A DNA stretch of 64,000 bases, taken from positions 44,381 through 108,380 of the forward strand of contig NZ_KE383864.1 in the NCBI RefSeq assembly GCF_000422505.1. The letters are read 5' to 3'. The notes beneath the pieces are model-generated. The model saw nothing but the letters and a program-made list of their open reading frames with translations. It was not told the DNA's origin and made no database searches. The DNA comes from Paenibacillus pinihumi DSM 23905 = JCM 16419 (GTDB taxonomy: Bacteria > Bacillota > Bacilli > Paenibacillales > Paenibacillaceae). Positions 61,731 to 64,000 of the stretch are shown piece after piece (position 1 is the first letter of the stretch; each line of letters starts with the position of its first letter). The translations under genes were made by a program, and so were the position numbers.

Positions 61731-63241
61731 ACGGCATCTCCTTCCACCAATCGCGGATTTGAAGCCCGCTTCAGCAACTGCTCCTGATCTGCTTCTCCAT
61801 GCCCGAATTCGTGTACGAATTCTCCCTTGTGCAGCACCAGAATCCGGTCGCTCAGTCCGATAATCTCCGGCATTTCCGAGGAGATGAGCAAAATACTCAG
61901 TCCATTCTGAGCCAATTCGTGAATAATGTTATAAATTTCGGCCTTGGCACCTACGTCCACTCCTCGCGTTGGCTCTTCCAGGATCAAAATTTCAGGTTTC
62001 GAAGCCAGCCATTTCCCGATTACGACCTTCTGCTGGTTGCCTCCGCTCAAGAAGTCTACACTTTGCAAATCATTGGGAGACTTGATATGAAGCCGATCCA
62101 TATAATACTGGCTTATTTTCTTGATCTTCTCCTGATTCAGCCTCCCCCCTTCGGAAAGATCGCGCAGGATGGGCAGCGCCAAATTGCTGCGGATAGATAG
62201 CGGTTTGATAATGCCTTGGCGGTGCCGGTCCGGCGGCACATAGGCAATTCTCATCTCCTTGGCCTCGGCCGGACTGTTTATTTGCACTGGCTTGCCGTTA
62301 ATCCCGATCTCTCCTGTCCCCTTTGCCAAGCCAAACAAACGGCAGGCAATCGTATGCGAGCCGGATCCCGGCAAGCCGAAGAGGCCTAGTATCTCACCCT
62401 TATGCAACTGAAAGGAGACCGCATGGGCAGCGTCGAGCGACAGCTGCTTGACTTGCAGCACCGTCTCCTTCCTTTGTTGGAACGGACGGACCGGATATAG
62501 CTGGCTGACCTCCTTGCCGACCATCATCCGGATCAGGCTCTGCTCGGTAACCTCTGATATGTTGCGGGTGGCAATTTTCCTGCCGTCCCTGAGTACCGTC
62601 ACTTTATCCGCAATTTCAAATATCTCTTTCATCCGGTGCGAGACATAGACAATGGCCACTCCTTGTGCCTTGAGACGCTCTACAACCTCAAACATCTTCT
62701 GAACCTCATTTTCCGGCAATGCTGCTGAAGGCTCATCCATAATCAGCACATCAGCCTGAAACGACAACGCCTTGGCAATTTCAATGACCTGCTGGCTGTG
62801 AACGCCAAGATGCCGGACTTCCTTGCGGACGTCTATACCTCCGCCACCGATCGAATCTACCAGTTGCTGCGCCTCCCGGTACATCTTGGACCAGCTTAAC
62901 CACCCGAAGCGCCCGGCAATCTCCGGACGGTCGATATACATATTTTCCGCTGCTGACAAATTAGGGAACAGATTGAACTCCTGATGGATAATGGATACGC
63001 CCTGATGTTGGGCAGCCAGCGGATTGCGGAAGACAACCTCCTCGCCTTTTAGCCTGATGATGCCGTTGGTCGGTGCGTATACGCCGGACAATATTTTCAT
63101 CAACGTGGACTTTCCCGCCCCATTCTCTCCCATCAGTGCGTGAACTTCGCCCGGATACAGCTCGAAATCAACGCCCTCCAATGCCTTGACACCCGGAAAC
63201 TCCTTGCTGATTCCTTCCATTGTTAATACAGGATTAGCCAT
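61727..63241 (-). CDS. ABC sugar ATPase with two nucleotide-binding domains (RbsA type)
   Basis: The 504-residue protein has two ATPase halves. The first has Walker A GENGAGKSTLMKIL, a weakly conserved signature region and Walker B VLIMDEPSAAL. The second has the degenerate GLPGSGSHTIA in place of Walker A, and SGGNQQKV with Walker B EILILEEPTRGVDVGAK. This asymmetry is normal in the family. It powers the importer built from the two permeases and the binding protein encoded in the same operon. Confidence 0.92.
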   Translation of the reverse strand: MANPVLTMEGISKEFPGVKALEGVDFELYPGEVHALMGENGAGKSTLMKILSGVYAPTNGIIRLKGEEVVFRNPLAAQHQGVSIIHQEFNLFPNLSAAENMYIDRPEIAGRFGWLSWSKMYREAQQLVDSIGGGGIDVRKEVRHLGVHSQQVIEIAKALSFQADVLIMDEPSAALPENEVQKMFEVVERLKAQGVAIVYVSHRMKEIFEIADKVTVLRDGRKIATRNISEVTEQSLIRMMVGKEVSQLYPVRPFQQRKETVLQVKQLSLDAAHAVSFQLHKGEILGLFGLPGSGSHTIACRLFGLAKGTGEIGINGKPVQINSPAEAKEMRIAYVPPDRHRQGIIKPLSIRSNLALPILRDLSEGGRLNQEKIKKISQYYMDRLHIKSPNDLQSVDFLSGGNQQKVVIGKWLASKPEILILEEPTRGVDVGAKAEIYNIIHELAQNGLSILLISSEMPEIIGLSDRILVLHKGEFVHEFGHGEADQEQLLKRASNPRLVEGDAV

Positions 63242-63253
63242 CGTGCCCCTCCT

Positions 63254-64000
63254 TTAAGCATTCAAATTTTTCACTGACCCATATTTCATGAACTCAACAT
63301 CCAGAGTTACTTTTTTGGGATTCATTTCATCAGAAGCATGTCCCTTAAGCTTGCTAATCAGCATTTCTGCTGCCTGGATCCCCATTTCATGCGTCGGCCT
63401 GCGGACGACGGACACTCTTGGCTTTACGAATTGGGCAAGCTCATTGTCATCAAAGCCGATCAACGAAATGTCCTCCCCGATTTCCAGGTTTAAATCCCGG
63501 ATCGCTTTGATCGCTCCTTGGCATATCAAGTTGTTGGCTGCAAATATGGCCGTTGGGGGCGCTAAAGATTGCAGTAGCTCCATTGTGGATTGATATCCCC
63601 CGTCTTCAAGCCAATTCACCTGCTTGTGATGTGCCGGGTCCGGGGTCAGCCCGCTTTCAACGATGGCCCGTTGATAGCCCCAATAACGATCCTTGCCATC
63701 ATTGAAATCATGCGGCCCGTCTATAATGGCAATATGCCGATGTCCACATTCTACAAAATGCCTTGTTGCTTCGTAAGCACCGCGATAATTATCGATAATG
63801 ACGCCATCATGACCACTATTGTCTATGTACCGGTCCACGAGAATCGTCGGCTTGCGAATGGTCTGGTAAAATTCCGCTTCTTTATGGGTACCAATTAATA
63901 TAATGCCGTCCACATTTTTGCCAAGGAAGCTGTCAAAGTATTCGGATTCTTGGGCTTCGTCACCGTTAGTGGATACAACAAGTGTGAAAAAGCCTTCTTT
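63254..64000 (-). CDS. LacI-type transcriptional regulator (5' end outside the window)
   Basis: The frame is open to the right edge, so the N-terminal helix-turn-helix is not seen. The visible 248 residues are the effector domain: NVDGIILIGTHKE, TILVDRYIDNSGHDGVIIDN, ATRHFVECGHRHIAIIDGP and DISLIGFDDNELAQFVKP, typical of LacI/PurR proteins. It lies 12 bases before the ATPase gene and should repress the importer operon until its sugar-like ligand binds. Confidence 0.88.
   Translation of the reverse strand, partial: KEGFFTLVVSTNGDEAQESEYFDSFLGKNVDGIILIGTHKEAEFYQTIRKPTILVDRYIDNSGHDGVIIDNYRGAYEATRHFVECGHRHIAIIDGPHDFNDGKDRYWGYQRAIVESGLTPDPAHHKQVNWLEDGGYQSTMELLQSLAPPTAIFAANNLICQGAIKAIRDLNLEIGEDISLIGFDDNELAQFVKPRVSVVRRPTHEMGIQAAEMLISKLKGHASDEMNPKKVTLDVEFMKYGSVKNLNA

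Noticed and set aside
1-64000. CRISPR arrays, tRNA and rRNA genes
   Set aside because: Scanning by eye found no regularly spaced short repeats and no tRNA- or rRNA-like sequences on either strand.

Overview
The window looks like chromosome from a Gram-positive, Paenibacillus-like member of the Firmicutes. Start codons follow strong AGGAGG-type ribosome sites, often with TTG or GTG starts. A c-di-AMP riboswitch precedes a KimA-type potassium importer, and there is an ECF sigma/anti-sigma pair, a Fur-like box before a FhuF-type reductase, and the usual Bacillales spread of ABC, MFS and AraC genes. No rRNA, tRNA or CRISPR array was seen. The species is an inference from gene content, not from a marker gene.

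Layout. 1-8.1 kb: a large secreted Rhs/YD-repeat polymorphic toxin whose variable tip is a lipase-like domain, followed by an ankyrin-repeat membrane protein that is probably its immunity protein. A second, truncated copy of the Rhs core (1-735) runs off the left edge, and the Rhs signal peptide is out of frame with the rest. 8.3-9.0 kb: a 5' fragment of a group II intron sitting just after a terminator. 9-19 kb: ordinary genes (fhuF-like, LysR with CynX-type MFS, kimA, GH4 alpha-galactosidase with AraC, ECF sigma with anti-sigma). 19.4-28.6 kb: a decaying catabolic island. It holds a histidine-ammonia-lyase homologue that lacks the Ala-Ser-Gly MIO triad, two 4-HPA-hydroxylase-like flavoproteins, a D-2-hydroxyacid dehydrogenase and an NtaA/SnaA-type monooxygenase, flanked by deletion-scarred remnants of a betaine-type ABC transporter and an EamA gene with a stop codon. 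I read this as a former locus for taking up and using a quaternary-ammonium aromatic amino acid of the ergothioneine type. 28.8-35.8 kb: a purine nucleoside salvage locus (deoB, nucleoside symporter, purine permease, PNP, SAH-hydrolase-like protein) divergent from a Crp/Fnr-type regulator.

36.4-54.5 kb is the most interesting part: 19 genes on the minus strand, clearly more AT-rich than both flanks, with many 4-base overlaps, read from a promoter before an AraC-type regulator. SbnA- and SbnB-like enzymes should make L-2,3-diaminopropionate. An amino acid:carrier-protein ligase, two acyl carrier proteins, two adenylate-forming enzymes, an ATP-grasp ligase and a BtrH-like acyltransferase point to carrier-bound assembly without an NRPS. 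A citrate-lyase-like set (CitD carrier, CitE lyase, CitG and CitX for the phosphoribosyl-dephospho-CoA prosthetic group) is present without CitF. A GH88 hydrolase, a Rieske protein, an ACMSD-type amidohydrolase and a pair of ABC exporters complete it. I do not recognise this combination as a described pathway and propose it as a new type of biosynthetic gene cluster.

55-64 kb: an acetyltransferase, degraded DNA, then an operon with a LacI-type regulator (cut by the right edge), a ribose-type ABC importer, a ureidoglycolate-lyase-like protein, an M20 deacylase and a ThuA-like amidotransferase-fold protein.
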